A DNA stretch of 64,000 nt, from contig JAPKYO010000047.1 in NCBI GenBank assembly GCA_026394265.1, positions 1 through 64,000 of the forward strand. Reading direction: 5' to 3'. Of this stretch, positions 8,812 through 18,611 are shown in pieces. Source of the stretch: Candidatus Bathyarchaeota archaeon (GTDB lineage: Archaea; Thermoproteota; Bathyarchaeia; TCS64). The notes below the pieces were generated by a model that saw nothing but the letters and a program-made list of their open reading frames with translations, had not been told where the DNA came from and made no database searches. Positions within the stretch are counted from its first letter, which is position 1. Each line of letters opens with the position of its first letter. A program made the translations under genes and the position numbers.

Positions 8812-9972
8812 TTAGACGATGACTCCGGCGGCGCGCAGCTCCGCGAGCTTCTCGTCGCTGTAGCCTAGGAGGCCCTTGAGTACCTCGTCGTTGTGCTCCC
8901 CGAGGATCGGGGCGGGCATCTTGATCGTGGCGGGCGTCTTGCTGTACTTCACGGGGTGCTGCGGGACCTTGTACTTCCCGGCGAGCTTGTGGTCGAGCTG
9001 GACGACGGTGTTCCGGGCCACGACCTGTGGGTCCTCGAACATGTCTGGGATGTGGTTGACGGGTGCGCATGGCACAGCGTTCGCGGCGAGTATCGTTATC
9101 GCGTCCGCCGCGGTCTGCCCGTCGAGCCACTTCTTGAAGACGTCGCTCCCCTCCTCGATCTCCTCGACGCCTATCGCCTTCATGACCCTGCCGTCCATGT
9201 TCTGGTCGGCGGCGACGTAGATGTACTTCCCGTCCTTAGCCTGGAAGATGCCCCAGGCGCCGATGCCCTTACGGGCCTGCTTCGTCACCCACGGCAGGTT
9301 ACCACTGAGGCTGTAACTTGCGATGCTGACCCCGCACTGGGCGATCATGACGTCGAGCTGCGCGACGTCGATGAGCTGGCCCTCGCCGGTCCTGTCGCGG
9401 TGCCTGAGGGCGCCGAGGATGGCGATGGTGGCGTAGAGTCCGGGGTCGAGGTCGCCGTGGTACTCAGCGGGGACCACCGGCGGACCCTTCGGGTCAATGT
9501 TGTCGCCCGAGAGGCGTAGCCAGCTGCTCTCACTCTCAGCGATGGGCGCGAAGCTCGTGCGGTCCTTGAAGGGGCCGTCGAGGCCGAAGCCGCTGAGACT
9601 GGCGTAGATGATGTCCGGCTTCACGGCCTTGAGCTGCTCGTAGCCGAGGCCGAGCTTGTCCATCGTGCCGCGCTTGAAGTTCTCGACGACCACGTCGCTC
9701 TTCTTCGCCAGCTCCTTGACTATCTCAAGGGCCGTCGGGTCCTTGAGGTTGAAGGCAAGGCCCTTCTTGTTCCTGTTGAGATAATGGAAGCTTGCGCTGG
9801 CGCCTCCGAAGAGGTTGGTGCCGAGCCTGTTGATCTCGCCCCATGGGGGCTCGACCTTGAGGACTTCTGCGCCCATGTCCGCGAGGATCATCGTCGCGTA
9901 GGGGCCGAAGAATACGTGACCGAAGTCGAGGATGCGTACGCCCTCGAGCATACCCTTTGCCATAATGTTCAC
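8812..9972 (-). CDS. CoA-transferase, CaiB/BaiF (class III) family
   Basis: A 386-residue class III acyl-CoA transferase. The N-terminus has LEGVRILDFGHVFFGPYATMILADMGAEVLKVEPP-type features (LEGVRILDFGH, ADMGAEVLKVE), then VVVENFKRGTMDKLGLGY and SLSGFGLDGPF. The expected catalytic Asp is in AEYHGDLDPGLYA near residue 172, and the family's C-terminal IPDMFEDPQV is present. It should move CoA between carboxylic acids; the acid is unknown. GTG 9972, ATG 9963 and ATG 9951 are all possible starts. It is divergent from the small membrane protein gene at 10047. Confidence 0.88.
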   Translation of the reverse strand: MNIMAKGMLEGVRILDFGHVFFGPYATMILADMGAEVLKVEPPWGEINRLGTNLFGGASASFHYLNRNKKGLAFNLKDPTALEIVKELAKKSDVVVENFKRGTMDKLGLGYEQLKAVKPDIIYASLSGFGLDGPFKDRTSFAPIAESESSWLRLSGDNIDPKGPPVVPAEYHGDLDPGLYATIAILGALRHRDRTGEGQLIDVAQLDVMIAQCGVSIASYSLSGNLPWVTKQARKGIGAWGIFQAKDGKYIYVAADQNMDGRVMKAIGVEEIEEGSDVFKKWLDGQTAADAITILAANAVPCAPVNHIPDMFEDPQVVARNTVVQLDHKLAGKYKVPQHPVKYSKTPATIKMPAPILGEHNDEVLKGLLGYSDEKLAELRAAGVIV

Positions 9973-10046
9973 CGAATCCTGTGAGAGTGACGGGCGGGGC
10001 GGATAAAGTTTATGCGGTGTATCCCCCCGCCCCTATCTGTGGAAGC

Positions 10047-10235
10047 ATGGCTGTGCGCCTCCTCGACCGGCTCAGGGGCTACTTCATTGGCTACCTTGAG
10101 AGCTACGAGAAGGGGAGGCGGAGGTTCGGATTCTGGTGGATCGTGTTCACCGCGAGCCTATTGATTATCCCGCTCGTGCTTGTCCTCTTCGCCGCGGGGC
10201 TCTACTTCTTCGTTCTCCCCGGCTTGAGCGGCTAG
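10047..10235 (+). CDS. Small single-helix membrane protein, unknown function
   Basis: 62 residues from ATG 10047: a charged amphipathic N-terminus (MAVRLLDRLRGYFIGY, then EKGRRRFGF) followed by one long hydrophobic helix (residues about 30-56) and a short tail. A TATA-like GTTTATG at 10008-10014 would start transcription just upstream. A longer in-frame start at 9981 would run through that promoter and is less likely. Its stop overlaps the convergent PUA-protein stop by 3 bp. No family recognised. Confidence 0.6.
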   Translation: MAVRLLDRLRGYFIGYLESYEKGRRRFGFWWIVFTASLLIIPLVLVLFAAGLYFFVLPGLSG

Positions 10236-10717
10236 GGATTCGTCTCCCAGATCTTGTCCCCGACGTAGTGGAGGTTGTGTATGACCCTGCCCTTCTTCTC
10301 CGCCATGATCGCCGCCGATGGCTTCAGTGCTTTCCCGATGGCCAGCGCCTTGCCGTGCTTTACGTCGCGTACGACGACGAGTGCGCCCTCGTCGAATGGC
10401 GTCTTTATCTCCGTGATGCCTGGCGCCATGACGTCGGCTCCCTTGCAGACGAATGGGATGGCACCCATGTCGACGATGACCGCGGGGAGGGCATCCACGC
10501 ACTTGCATCGCAGCGTCGGGTAGAGGCTCCCCTCCGACTCGAACAACAGAATCTCGCCGTCGAGAAGGTACACCTTCACGCCGTCCTCCGTCTCACCCCC
10601 CTCGACCAGGGAAAACGACTGTCCGGAGATGTATTTCGAGGCTCCTTCTAGAATGCTCCTCGCGTCCTGCCTCCTAAGGGCGCGCCTCTTCCTTACCTTA
10701 GGCCCAGAGTCACTCAT
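10232..10717 (-). CDS. PUA-domain RNA-binding protein, MCT-1/DUF1947-like
   Basis: A 161-residue protein with an N-terminal DUF1947-like region (RKRRALRRQDAR...ILLFESEG) and a C-terminal PUA domain: AVIVDMGAIPFVCKGADVMAPGI and VVVRDVKHGKALAIG. This is the archaeal relative of MCT-1/eIF2D-type factors that bind RNA and are linked to ribosome recycling or re-initiation. The family role is known from eukaryotic relatives; the archaeal role is inferred. The ATG at 10717 faces a ~200-bp intergenic region toward the next plus-strand gene. Confidence 0.82.
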   Translation of the reverse strand: MSDSGPKVRKRRALRRQDARSILEGASKYISGQSFSLVEGGETEDGVKVYLLDGEILLFESEGSLYPTLRCKCVDALPAVIVDMGAIPFVCKGADVMAPGITEIKTPFDEGALVVVRDVKHGKALAIGKALKPSAAIMAEKKGRVIHNLHYVGDKIWETNP

Positions 10718-10919
10718 CGAGACAAAATGCGTCGCGGAGGTTAAGAAGTCTACGCGACGTCAGCTTTGTAGTAATCAATTATTTGAAGTCCGTGAATTAC
10801 ACGCCATTGATCAGGGTGTTAAGGGGCACCTTTTTACAACGCCGTTCACTCACTACACCCAAGGTAAAGCGTGCACGAACCTGAGGTGAGTCGAGATAAA
10901 CACTCAAAAAACATTCAAG

Positions 10920-11138
10920 ATGAAGCTGTACACCACGAAACCCGTCGGGGTAACCGTCTTCAACAAGGATAACGCGCCTGTCCCGAGGAATCTTGAGCCA
11001 TTCGTGACGGGGGAAGGCCCGTACGTGTACCTATGCGGTAAATGCGACCACGTCTTGCTGAGAAATGTCCGCATGAGCCAGGTGACCAAGGCACTCTACA
11101 AGTGTCCAAAGTGCGGCGCCTACAACCAGATCGACTAA
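10920..11138 (+). CDS. Small zinc-ribbon protein, unknown function
   Basis: 72 residues. Two CxxC knuckles at C39/C42 (CGKCDHVLL) and C62/C65 (CPKCGAYN) make a zinc ribbon. The N-terminal 35 residues are a beta-rich stretch with no known motif. Proteins of this size and ribbon pattern are common in archaea and bacteria, but I cannot assign a role. It stands alone between the PUA-protein gene and the convergent FttA gene. Confidence 0.75.
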   Translation: MKLYTTKPVGVTVFNKDNAPVPRNLEPFVTGEGPYVYLCGKCDHVLLRNVRMSQVTKALYKCPKCGAYNQID

Positions 11139-11169
11139 ATAAAACATACTTATCGAAAAATTTACCCTT

Positions 11170-13095
11170 TTAGGCGAGGGTGTATGTGTCGAGGTTCTCA
11201 GGTGCTACCCCGTAGACGCCCCTCTGCTTGGAGACGACGTGTGCGAGGTTCTCGCACTTCGACTCCTCGCCGTGTATGACGAAGACACGTTTCGGCTGCG
11301 GGTGTAGGCGGCGGACGTAGTTGACGAGCTGGCGGAAGTCGCTGTGGCCGCTGAAGCCCTCGATGGTGTAGTTCTTCATGCCTACGTTGATGATCTCCAT
11401 CTTGCCGTTCTGCCCGTACATCTGGGCCGAGCCCATCCCCGACTGGACGCGCTGACCCATCGTGCCCGCCACCTGGTAGCTGACGAAGCAGAGCGCATTA
11501 TTCTCGTCAGGTGCTAGGCGCTTGAAGTAGTCGATGACGGGTCCGCCCTCCATCATGCCAGCTGTTGCCATGATGATCGCGGGGCCGCCGTTCACGATCT
11601 CGTCCCTCTTGTCCTGCTGCTTCACGACGGTGAAGAAGTCGCTCTCGAAGGGGTTGATGCCGTCGCGCAGTATCTGGTCCCTTATGTCGTTGCTCAGGTA
11701 CTGGGGGTAGGCAGTGTGGATGCCGGTGACCTCGCTGATCATGCCCTCGATGTAGACTGGGACCTCCGTCATCTTCCCCTCCTTCATGTACTTGTTGATG
11801 ACCATCATGATCTCCTGCGCGCGCCCGACGGCGGGCACCGGGATCAACAGCTTCCCCTTAGTGAGTGTCTTGTTGGCGATCTCGACGAAGTTCGCCTCCG
11901 TCTCCTCGCGGTCCGGCGTCACGTTATCGAGGCCACCATAGGTGCTCTCCATGATGAGTGTCTCGACACGCGGGAACTGGATGGAGGCTGGCTGCAGAAG
12001 CTGCGTGGGGCCGTACTTGAAGTCGCCCGTGTAGACGATGTTATGCAGCCCCTTACCGATGTGAAGATGCGCCTGCGCCGAGCCGAGTATGTGCCCCGCG
12101 TTGTGCAGCGTGAGCCGGACGTCCGGGCTTATGTCCGTCACCTCACCGTAGCCGAGGGGTATGGTCCTCATAATGACCTCCCTGACCTCCTCGTTGCTGT
12201 AGGGGTTGACACGTCCCTCCTTGCTCGTGACGTCGAGGTAGTCGCTCTGAAGCAGGACCATGAGGCTCGCCGTGGGCTCGCTGCAGTATATGGGTCCCTC
12301 GTATCCGTACTTGTAGAGGTAGGGGAGGAAGCCGCAGTGGTCGAGGTGCGCGTGTGTGATGACGACGGCGTCTAGCTTGCTTAAGTCGAACTCCTCAGTG
12401 TCGAGGCGCGGGTATGCGCCCACGGGGTTGCCTGTGCCCGGGTTTATGCCGCAGTCCATGAGGATGCGGCTCTCCCGGGTCCTGATGAGGACGGCGGACC
12501 TCCCGACCTGCCGGGCGGCGCCGAGGAAAGTCACCCTGACGTCGCCGCACTGCTGATACATGGGGCGGAAGATGGCCTCCCCCGTCTCGCGGAGGAAGCG
12601 CTCACGCTCCTTGCTCTTCCCGTAGATGTAGCCCCGGACCATCTTGATCGTCATGCTGGGGATCGGCGGAGACCGGACGACGTTCGGGCTCCAGTGAGTC
12701 TTCTTAACGATCTCGAGCAGGTTCTGCCCGTTCTTTCCTATGGCGACGCCCGGCTTCTCCACCTCGAGGGTGACCTCGCCGAGGCTCGGGTCGAAGTTGC
12801 TCTGAACGAGCCCCGCGTCGACGAGTATCTCCTTGACGAGCCTCTCCGCCTCGACCTCATTCGCCCTGATGGAGGGGTCACTGCGCACGACTATGCGCTT
12901 CTTGATTATCCCCGCGATCTCGCCGACTATGTGGCTCTGCTCTATGAGAACTTCGGGTTTCTGAGTGTAGATTGCGAGGCGCGGTCCCTCGAACTCGATC
13001 CTGGTGATCCCGACATCAGGGGGTATCTTCTCCAGGATCGTCTTCCTGATCTCTTCGTAGCTTAGTCCTTGGGGCTTCTGCATCCGTGCATCCAA
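11170..13095 (-). CDS. fttA: aCPSF1/FttA: KH-domain beta-CASP ribonuclease and transcription terminator
   Basis: A 641-residue enzyme. Two KH-like RNA-binding domains fill residues 1-145 (GVAIGKNGQNLLEIVKK in the second). A metallo-beta-lactamase core follows, with THAHLDH at 247-253, HNAGHILGSA and YTGDFKYG, then the beta-CASP insertion and the C-terminal GFSGHSDF and HGEE motifs. It is the archaeal CPSF73 relative that ends transcription at U-rich sites and processes RNA 3' ends. The gene follows psmB with a 1-bp gap. Length and domains are complete. Confidence 0.95.
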   Translation of the reverse strand: MDARMQKPQGLSYEEIRKTILEKIPPDVGITRIEFEGPRLAIYTQKPEVLIEQSHIVGEIAGIIKKRIVVRSDPSIRANEVEAERLVKEILVDAGLVQSNFDPSLGEVTLEVEKPGVAIGKNGQNLLEIVKKTHWSPNVVRSPPIPSMTIKMVRGYIYGKSKERERFLRETGEAIFRPMYQQCGDVRVTFLGAARQVGRSAVLIRTRESRILMDCGINPGTGNPVGAYPRLDTEEFDLSKLDAVVITHAHLDHCGFLPYLYKYGYEGPIYCSEPTASLMVLLQSDYLDVTSKEGRVNPYSNEEVREVIMRTIPLGYGEVTDISPDVRLTLHNAGHILGSAQAHLHIGKGLHNIVYTGDFKYGPTQLLQPASIQFPRVETLIMESTYGGLDNVTPDREETEANFVEIANKTLTKGKLLIPVPAVGRAQEIMMVINKYMKEGKMTEVPVYIEGMISEVTGIHTAYPQYLSNDIRDQILRDGINPFESDFFTVVKQQDKRDEIVNGGPAIIMATAGMMEGGPVIDYFKRLAPDENNALCFVSYQVAGTMGQRVQSGMGSAQMYGQNGKMEIINVGMKNYTIEGFSGHSDFRQLVNYVRRLHPQPKRVFVIHGEESKCENLAHVVSKQRGVYGVAPENLDTYTLA

Positions 13096-13096
13096 C

Positions 13097-13729
13097 TTAG
13101 GCCTTCAATAATGCTTCTTTCTCGGTGGGCGGTAGCTCCCTGAAGCCCTTCTTGTCGATCACGGCTATGTCGAAGCTGTCTCCGCTGTAGGTGTCCCTCT
13201 TCATGGCGGAGTCGATCGCCCTGACGACGACGGGGAGCATCTCCTTGACTGATTTATCCTCCTTGAACATGGCCTCGAGTACGCCGTAGGCGAAGGGGCT
13301 GCCGGAGCCCGTGGAGATCATCTTGTCCTCCAGCAGGCTGCCGAAGGGGTCGAGGTTGAATATGTGTGGGCCCGTGGCGTCGAATCCGCCGACTATGGCC
13401 TGCATCGGTAAGGGTGCTCCGGCCTCGCGGTTCTGGAAGAGTATGCCTGAGACGAGCGTCGCGGCCGACTTGACGGGCATCGGGCGGCCCTTCTCTAGCT
13501 CGTAGAGCCGAGTGTTGACCTTTAGTATCTCGACGACCCTCTGCGCGACGGCCACGCCGCCGGCGATGGTCATCGCGAGGTTGCCCGTTATCTGGTAGAC
13601 CTTCTTCGCGTGCTTGCTCGCGACGTAGTTTCCAGAGGTGGCCCTGGTGTCTGTGCCGAGAATGACGCCGTCTTTGCAGACGACCCCAACCGTGGTTGTT
13701 CCTTTGAACGCCTCAACTTCTTTTGCCAT
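13097..13729 (-). CDS. psmB: Proteasome beta subunit, catalytic
   Basis: A 210-residue 20S proteasome beta subunit with a 10-residue propeptide (MAKEVEAFKG) before catalytic Thr at residue 11. In mature numbering the catalytic triad is intact: Thr1, Asp17 (GTDTRAT) and Lys33 (KHAKKVYQI). The downstream GSGSPFAYG and SGDSFDIAVI motifs are also present. It is co-transcribed with fttA. A second beta gene in this window (36415) has lost Thr1, so this one is likely the active subunit of a mixed beta ring. Confidence 0.95.
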   Translation of the reverse strand: MAKEVEAFKGTTTVGVVCKDGVILGTDTRATSGNYVASKHAKKVYQITGNLAMTIAGGVAVAQRVVEILKVNTRLYELEKGRPMPVKSAATLVSGILFQNREAGAPLPMQAIVGGFDATGPHIFNLDPFGSLLEDKMISTGSGSPFAYGVLEAMFKEDKSVKEMLPVVVRAIDSAMKRDTYSGDSFDIAVIDKKGFRELPPTEKEALLKA

Positions 13730-13891
13730 ATTCCTTCCCCTACTAACGCTCTAGAGAGGGTATCCTTAGAAGGAAGACCAAAGGTAGATTCTGGGTGTGG
13801 TTTAAAAACCTTTGCCGTTTGCTGAAAAATGGTGACCACAGGGGTTAAAGCCCACCGTGTCCCCCAATGCTTTTAGCACCCAGGGTTCGCG

Positions 13892-14965
13892 ATGGCTTCA
13901 CCAGACCCCCCGAAGGCGATTCCGGTCCACAGGATTGATCTACCCCGGATAGTGCTTGTGGGGAGGGGCGTATTATCATCGATTAACGGGATATGCCGCG
14001 AACTCGGATACCGTAAGGCCCTAATCGTCACGGGGAAGAATACACTGAAAGTCGCCGGGGAGCAGGTGCAGTGGATACTCGCGAACGACGGGATCGGCTC
14101 CGACCGTTCGATCGTCGAAGATGCCCAGCTTGAGACCGTGGGCCGCGTCATGGAGGACGCTGGCAGGTCACAATCGGATGTCCTCATCGGCGTGGGCGGA
14201 GGCCGGAGCATAGACGTGGCGAAGCTCGCCGCGGCGAAGACCGGGAAGGCCTTCATCAGCGTCCCCACCGTGGCGAGCCACGATGGCATAGCGAGCAGCC
14301 TCGCCTCCGTGAAGGGCATGGAGCGCCCATACACCGTGAAGGCGGTCTCCCCCGTCGCCGTCGTCATGGACAGCGGCATAATAGCCGCCTCACCCTACCG
14401 ATTCACCGCGGCGGGGTGCGGCGACGTGATAAGCAAGGTGACCGAGGTCGAGGACTGGAAGCTCGCGCACGCGGACAACGGCGACTACTACGGCGCATAC
14501 GCGGCGAGCCTCGCCCTCATGAGCAGCCAGCTCATCATGGAGAGCGCCGAGCGAATAAGGCAGAACACGTCCGAGACGGTCCGCGAACTACTTGAGGCGC
14601 TGATAAGCTGCAGCACATCTATGAGCATCGCGGGGAGCAGCCGCCCGTGCAGCGGCTCCGCCCACCTCTTCAGCCACGCCCTCGACTTAATCCTAGACAA
14701 GCCCGCCCTCCACGGCGAGCAATGCGGCGTCGGCTCCATAATGATGGCGCGCCTCCACGGCCTAGACTGGGGGCGGATCAGGGAGAGCCTCGAGAAGATC
14801 GGCGCCCCCACCACCGCCGCGGCCCTCGGCGTCAAGAAGGAGAAGATAATAGAAGCACTCGTCATGGCCCAGGGCATCAGGCCGGACAGGTACACGATAT
14901 TATCGAAGATACCGCTGAATCGGGCCTCCGCCGAGGCTCTGGCGGTCGAAACCGGCGTGATCTAG
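13892..14965 (+). CDS. egsA: sn-glycerol-1-phosphate dehydrogenase
   Basis: A 357-residue NAD(P)H-dependent enzyme that reduces DHAP to sn-glycerol-1-phosphate, the backbone of archaeal lipids. The dinucleotide site is GVGGGRSID (100-108), and the metal ligands expected in this family are visible as D178 (GCGDVISK), H258 (SAHLFSH) and H274 (LHGEQCG). Length is standard. It is monocistronic, divergent from psmB, with the ATG at 13892. The product feeds the same lipid pathway as the geranylgeranyl reductase at 26476. Confidence 0.95.
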   Translation: MASPDPPKAIPVHRIDLPRIVLVGRGVLSSINGICRELGYRKALIVTGKNTLKVAGEQVQWILANDGIGSDRSIVEDAQLETVGRVMEDAGRSQSDVLIGVGGGRSIDVAKLAAAKTGKAFISVPTVASHDGIASSLASVKGMERPYTVKAVSPVAVVMDSGIIAASPYRFTAAGCGDVISKVTEVEDWKLAHADNGDYYGAYAASLALMSSQLIMESAERIRQNTSETVRELLEALISCSTSMSIAGSSRPCSGSAHLFSHALDLILDKPALHGEQCGVGSIMMARLHGLDWGRIRESLEKIGAPTTAAALGVKKEKIIEALVMAQGIRPDRYTILSKIPLNRASAEALAVETGVI

Positions 14966-15008
14966 ACGCGACACTAACCACGGCGTCTATTCCAGAACCA
15001 ACTAATAG

Positions 15009-15017
15009 TTTATATGA
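15009..15017 (+). promoter_or_regulatory. TATA box for the cdc48 operon
   Basis: TTTATATGA centred about 41 nt upstream of the GTG start at 15054, predicting a short (~15 nt) leader. Confidence 0.5.
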
Positions 15018-15053
15018 ATAGAACCCACTCCAGAAGCTGAGATCAGCCCCCGG

Positions 15054-17231
15054 GTGGACATTTTGAGCAGCGTCCAGTTGAAGGTTGCCGAAGCGAAGCA
15101 GCAGAGAGACGTCGGGCGTAGCATCGCCCGCATGGACTCGGATACGATGAAGACCCTAGGCGTCACAGTAGGCGACGTCGTGGAGGTCGTCGGTAAGAAG
15201 TCCACCGCGGCGAAGGCGTGGCCCGCCTACCCCGAGGACCAGGGACTAAGCCTCCTACGTATAGACGGCTTCATCCGAAAGAACTGCAACGTCAGCATAA
15301 ACGAGTTCGTCCAGGTGAAGAAGGCGGAGGCCGAGTACGCCGTGTCGGTGAAGCTCGCCCCCGTCGACATAAGGATCAGCGTCGACAACGACTTCATCCG
15401 ATTCGTCAAGGATCGCCTCATCGACCGCCCCGCGACACGCGGCGACACCCTCCTCATCATGATGCTCGGCCACTCGGTCCCCTTCATGGTGGTTAACACC
15501 CGCCCCACGGGGATCGTAAAGATCTCCCCAACGACGGAGATCCAGATCCTGAGCGAGCCCGTGCCGGAGATGGAGATGCCGAGCAGGACCACCTACGAGG
15601 ACATAGGTGGTCTGAACGAAGAGATCCGGCGCATAAGGGAGATGGTTGAGCTTCCGCTCCGCCACCCCGAGATATTCCAGAGGCTGGGCATCGACCCGCC
15701 GAAGGGCGTGCTCCTCCACGGTCCGCCGGGCTGCGGTAAGACGCTCCTAGCACGCGCCGTCGCCAACGAGTCTGACGCCAACTTCTACGCCATAAACGGC
15801 CCCGAGATCATGAGCAAGTTCTACGGCGAATCCGAGGGCAGGCTCCGTAAGATGTTCGAGGACGCCGAGAAGAACGCGCCAAGCATCTTATTCATAGACG
15901 AGATCGACGCCATCGCCCCGAAGAGGAGCGAGGTCACAGGCGAGGTGGAGAGGCGCGTCGTCGCCCAGCTCCTCGCCAGCATGGACGGCCTGAAGAACAG
16001 GGGCCACGTCATAGTCATAGGCGCCACGAACAGGCCAGACGCCATAGATGAGGCGCTCCGCCGCCCCGGCCGCTTCGACAGGGAGGTCGAGATCACCACA
16101 CCCGGCAGGGATGGCCGCCTGGAGATCCTGCAGATCCACACACGCGGGATGCCCCTCGCCGAGGACGTAAACCTCCAGAAGGTCTCCGAGTTCACACACG
16201 GCTACACGGGCGCGGACCTCGAAGCCCTCAGCCGCGAGGCAGCCATGAAGGCGCTCCGCAGGTACCTACCGAAGATCGACTTGGAGCAGAAGAGGATACC
16301 CCACGAGGTCCTCGACCAGATGGTGGTAAACACAGAGGACATCATGGGCGCCTTCAGGGAGGTCACCCCCACAGCGATGCGTGAGGTCTACGTCGAGACG
16401 CCTAACGTCCGCTGGGACGAGGTCGGCGGGTTGGAGGAGGTCAAGCAGAGCCTCAAGGAGGCGGTAGAGTGGCCGCTTAAGAGCCCCGAGAGGTTCACTC
16501 GCCTCGGCATACAGCCCCCGAAGGGAATACTATTGCACGGTCCACCCGGCTGCGGTAAGACGCTCCTAGCACGCGCCGTCGCGACCGAGTCTGAGGCGAA
16601 CTTCATCAGCATACGCGGCCCCGAGATATTCAGCAAGTGGGTCGGTGAGTCCGAGAAGGCTATCCGCGAGACGTTCCGGAAGGCGCGCATGGCGGCGCCG
16701 AGCATCATATTCTTCGACGAGTTCGACGCCCTCGTCCCCTCGAGGGGCGGAGGCGGCGACAACCGCGTAACGGAGCGCGTCATAAGCCAGCTACTCACCG
16801 AGATCGATGGCCTGATGAGCCTGCAGAACATAGTCGTCATCGCGGCGACGAACCGCCCCGACATGATCGACCCCGCCATACTCCGCCCCGGCAGGTTCGA
16901 CAGGCGCGTCTACGTGCCCCCGCCGGACCACGACGCCCGCCTCAGGATACTGCAGATAAAGACCAAGGACATGCCCCTCGATAATGTGAAGATCGAGGAC
17001 CTCGCGACGAAACTGCAGGGCTACAGCGGCGCCGACATCGACGCCATCTGCCGCGAGGCCGCCATAAACGCGCTCCGCAAGGACAACGAGGCGACCAAGG
17101 TGAGCTCCGCCGACTTCGAGAAGGTCATGGCTGATATAGTACCCTCTATAACTCCTGAGATGGAGAAGTGGTACCAGGACACGAACAAGCGTATCCGGGA
17201 CCAGCAGAAGCCCCCGATGGACATCGCGTAG
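15054..17231 (+). CDS. cdc48: Cdc48/VCP-like AAA+ ATPase
   Basis: A 725-residue double AAA+ unfoldase. An N-terminal double-psi barrel plus 4-stranded domain (residues 1-180) is followed by two ATPase domains. Walker A GPPGCGKT occurs at 223-230 and 496-503, each with Walker B ([18 protein letters not shown]) and arginine fingers ([21 protein letters not shown]). It extracts and unfolds substrates, probably for the proteasome whose subunits are in this window. The GTG at 15054 is used; TTG 15063 is an alternative. The stop abuts the next gene's GTG with no gap, making an operon with the winged-helix protein and fen. Confidence 0.96.
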   Translation: MDILSSVQLKVAEAKQQRDVGRSIARMDSDTMKTLGVTVGDVVEVVGKKSTAAKAWPAYPEDQGLSLLRIDGFIRKNCNVSINEFVQVKKAEAEYAVSVKLAPVDIRISVDNDFIRFVKDRLIDRPATRGDTLLIMMLGHSVPFMVVNTRPTGIVKISPTTEIQILSEPVPEMEMPSRTTYEDIGGLNEEIRRIREMVELPLRHPEIFQRLGIDPPKGVLLHGPPGCGKTLLARAVANESDANFYAINGPEIMSKFYGESEGRLRKMFEDAEKNAPSILFIDEIDAIAPKRSEVTGEVERRVVAQLLASMDGLKNRGHVIVIGATNRPDAIDEALRRPGRFDREVEITTPGRDGRLEILQIHTRGMPLAEDVNLQKVSEFTHGYTGADLEALSREAAMKALRRYLPKIDLEQKRIPHEVLDQMVVNTEDIMGAFREVTPTAMREVYVETPNVRWDEVGGLEEVKQSLKEAVEWPLKSPERFTRLGIQPPKGILLHGPPGCGKTLLARAVATESEANFISIRGPEIFSKWVGESEKAIRETFRKARMAAPSIIFFDEFDALVPSRGGGGDNRVTERVISQLLTEIDGLMSLQNIVVIAATNRPDMIDPAILRPGRFDRRVYVPPPDHDARLRILQIKTKDMPLDNVKIEDLATKLQGYSGADIDAICREAAINALRKDNEATKVSSADFEKVMADIVPSITPEMEKWYQDTNKRIRDQQKPPMDIA

Positions 17232-17450
17232 GTGAACAAATTGGACGCCAAACTAATACCCTCGACAGTGGTCGAAGCCCTAGGCAAGAACGGGGCGCAG
17301 GAGTTCGACGACCTTCTCAAGCAGGTGCAGAAGTACCAGAAGGACATAAACGAGACCGAGTTCGGGAAGCTCCTCATGGATATGGAGATTCAGGGCCTCG
17401 TCAGGGTCACCAAGATGGCCAAGGGGAAGCGGCGCATAGAGCTAGCGTAG
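17232..17450 (+). CDS. Small winged-helix-like protein in the cdc48-fen operon
   Basis: 72 residues starting at the GTG immediately after the cdc48 stop. The second half (TEFGKLLMDMEIQGLVRV...GKRRIEL) reads as a helix-turn-helix with a beta-wing, and the first half is helical. It is acidic/basic mixed, has no cysteine, and is too short for any enzyme. Tight spacing (0 nt after cdc48, 12 nt before fen) suggests a linked role in replication or protein turnover, but this is only context. I do not recognise a named family. Confidence 0.7.
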   Translation: MNKLDAKLIPSTVVEALGKNGAQEFDDLLKQVQKYQKDINETEFGKLLMDMEIQGLVRVTKMAKGKRRIELA

Positions 17451-17462
17451 GGGGCCACGTGT

Positions 17463-18500
17463 TTGGGCGTCCAGTTCGGCGACCTCGTGGAGCCCCGCAA
17501 GATTTCACTCGACGAGTTGAAGGGCAGGTCCATCGCATTCGACGGACACAACGTCATCTACCAGTTCCTCGCCATCATCCGCGGTCAGGGCGGGGAGCCG
17601 CTGAAGGATGCGCAGGGCCACATGACCAGCCACCTCAGCGGCATCCTCTACCGGAACAGCAACCTGATGGAGGCCGGCGTCCGGGTCGTCTACTGCTTCG
17701 ACGGCAGGCCACACGAGTTCAAGAGGCAGACCCTCGAGGCGCGCCACGAGGTCAGGGTCCAGGCGAGGCAGAAGTACGAGAAGGCCGTCGAGACCGGGGA
17801 CCACGAGGGGGCGCGCCGCTGGGGACAGCAGAGCATCGCCGCCTCAACCAACGTCATTGGCGAGGCCAAGAGGCTCCTCACACTCATGGGGATACCCGTG
17901 ATACAGGCGCCGAGCGAGGGGGAGGCGCAGGCCGCCCACATGGCCATAAAGGGCAGCGTCTGGGCATCCTCAAGCCAGGACTTCGACTCCATACTCCTCG
18001 GCGCGCCACGCCTCGTCCGAAATCTCTCCATAAGCGGACGCCGCAAGCTACCCCGGAAGAACGTCTACATAAAGGTCGAGCCCGAGATGTACGAGTACCA
18101 GAAGTTCTTGGCCGAGATCGGGTTGACGAGGGAGCAGCTCATAGACGTCGGCATACTCGTCGGGACCGACTACAACCCCGACGGCGTAAAGGGGATAGGG
18201 CCGAAGACCGCGATCAAGCTCATCAAGAAGCACGGCAGCCTCGAGGCGGTGATCCCCGAGCTGCCGAACGCCGAGTTCCCCCACCCCATAAACGAGATAC
18301 GGGAGCTGTTCCTTAATCCCGAGGTCACCGACGACTACAAGCTAGACTGGGGGAAGCCCGACACGGCGGGGATACTCAGCTACCTCTGCGGTGAACACAA
18401 CTTCAGCAGGGAGAAGGTGCTCGCCGCCATCGAGAAGATGGATAAGGGCTTCTCATCTGCGACGAAGGGCGCCGCCCGGCTCGACAAGTGGTTCGGCTGA
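17463..18500 (+). CDS. fen: Flap endonuclease 1
   Basis: A 345-residue structure-specific nuclease that removes 5' flaps during Okazaki fragment maturation and repair. All canonical acidic residues are at the expected numbers: D27, D80, E152, E154, D173, D175 and D236. A helix-two-turn-helix follows (VKGIGPKTAIKLIKKHG). A PCNA-binding PIP-like tail, RLDKWF, ends one residue before the C-terminus. The start is TTG 17463. It is the last gene of the cdc48 operon. Confidence 0.96.
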   Translation: MGVQFGDLVEPRKISLDELKGRSIAFDGHNVIYQFLAIIRGQGGEPLKDAQGHMTSHLSGILYRNSNLMEAGVRVVYCFDGRPHEFKRQTLEARHEVRVQARQKYEKAVETGDHEGARRWGQQSIAASTNVIGEAKRLLTLMGIPVIQAPSEGEAQAAHMAIKGSVWASSSQDFDSILLGAPRLVRNLSISGRRKLPRKNVYIKVEPEMYEYQKFLAEIGLTREQLIDVGILVGTDYNPDGVKGIGPKTAIKLIKKHGSLEAVIPELPNAEFPHPINEIRELFLNPEVTDDYKLDWGKPDTAGILSYLCGEHNFSREKVLAAIEKMDKGFSSATKGAARLDKWFG

Positions 18501-18540
18501 CCCCTCACCTCGACGTACTGAAACGTAACACACTAACGTA

Positions 18541-18558
18541 TTCTCTTTTCTAAGAGAA
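18541..18558 (+). terminator. Hairpin downstream of fen
   Basis: A perfect 7-bp inverted repeat TTCTCTT/AAGAGAA with a 4-nt loop (TTCT), 41 nt after the fen stop, followed by A-rich sequence. It may mark a transcript end, or be an operator for the next gene at 18612. Confidence 0.35.
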
Positions 18559-18611
18559 GTAAAATAGTAAAAACACCTCTAAAAACTGAGGGGTCGAGAC
18601 AGGGGAACATC

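Noticed and set aside
8099..9130. A 343-residue reading frame covering pcm and extending into the CoA-transferase gene
   Set aside because: Only the part from 8779 has Pcm sequence; the rest is Arg/Pro-rich shadow of the CoA-transferase gene on the same strand.
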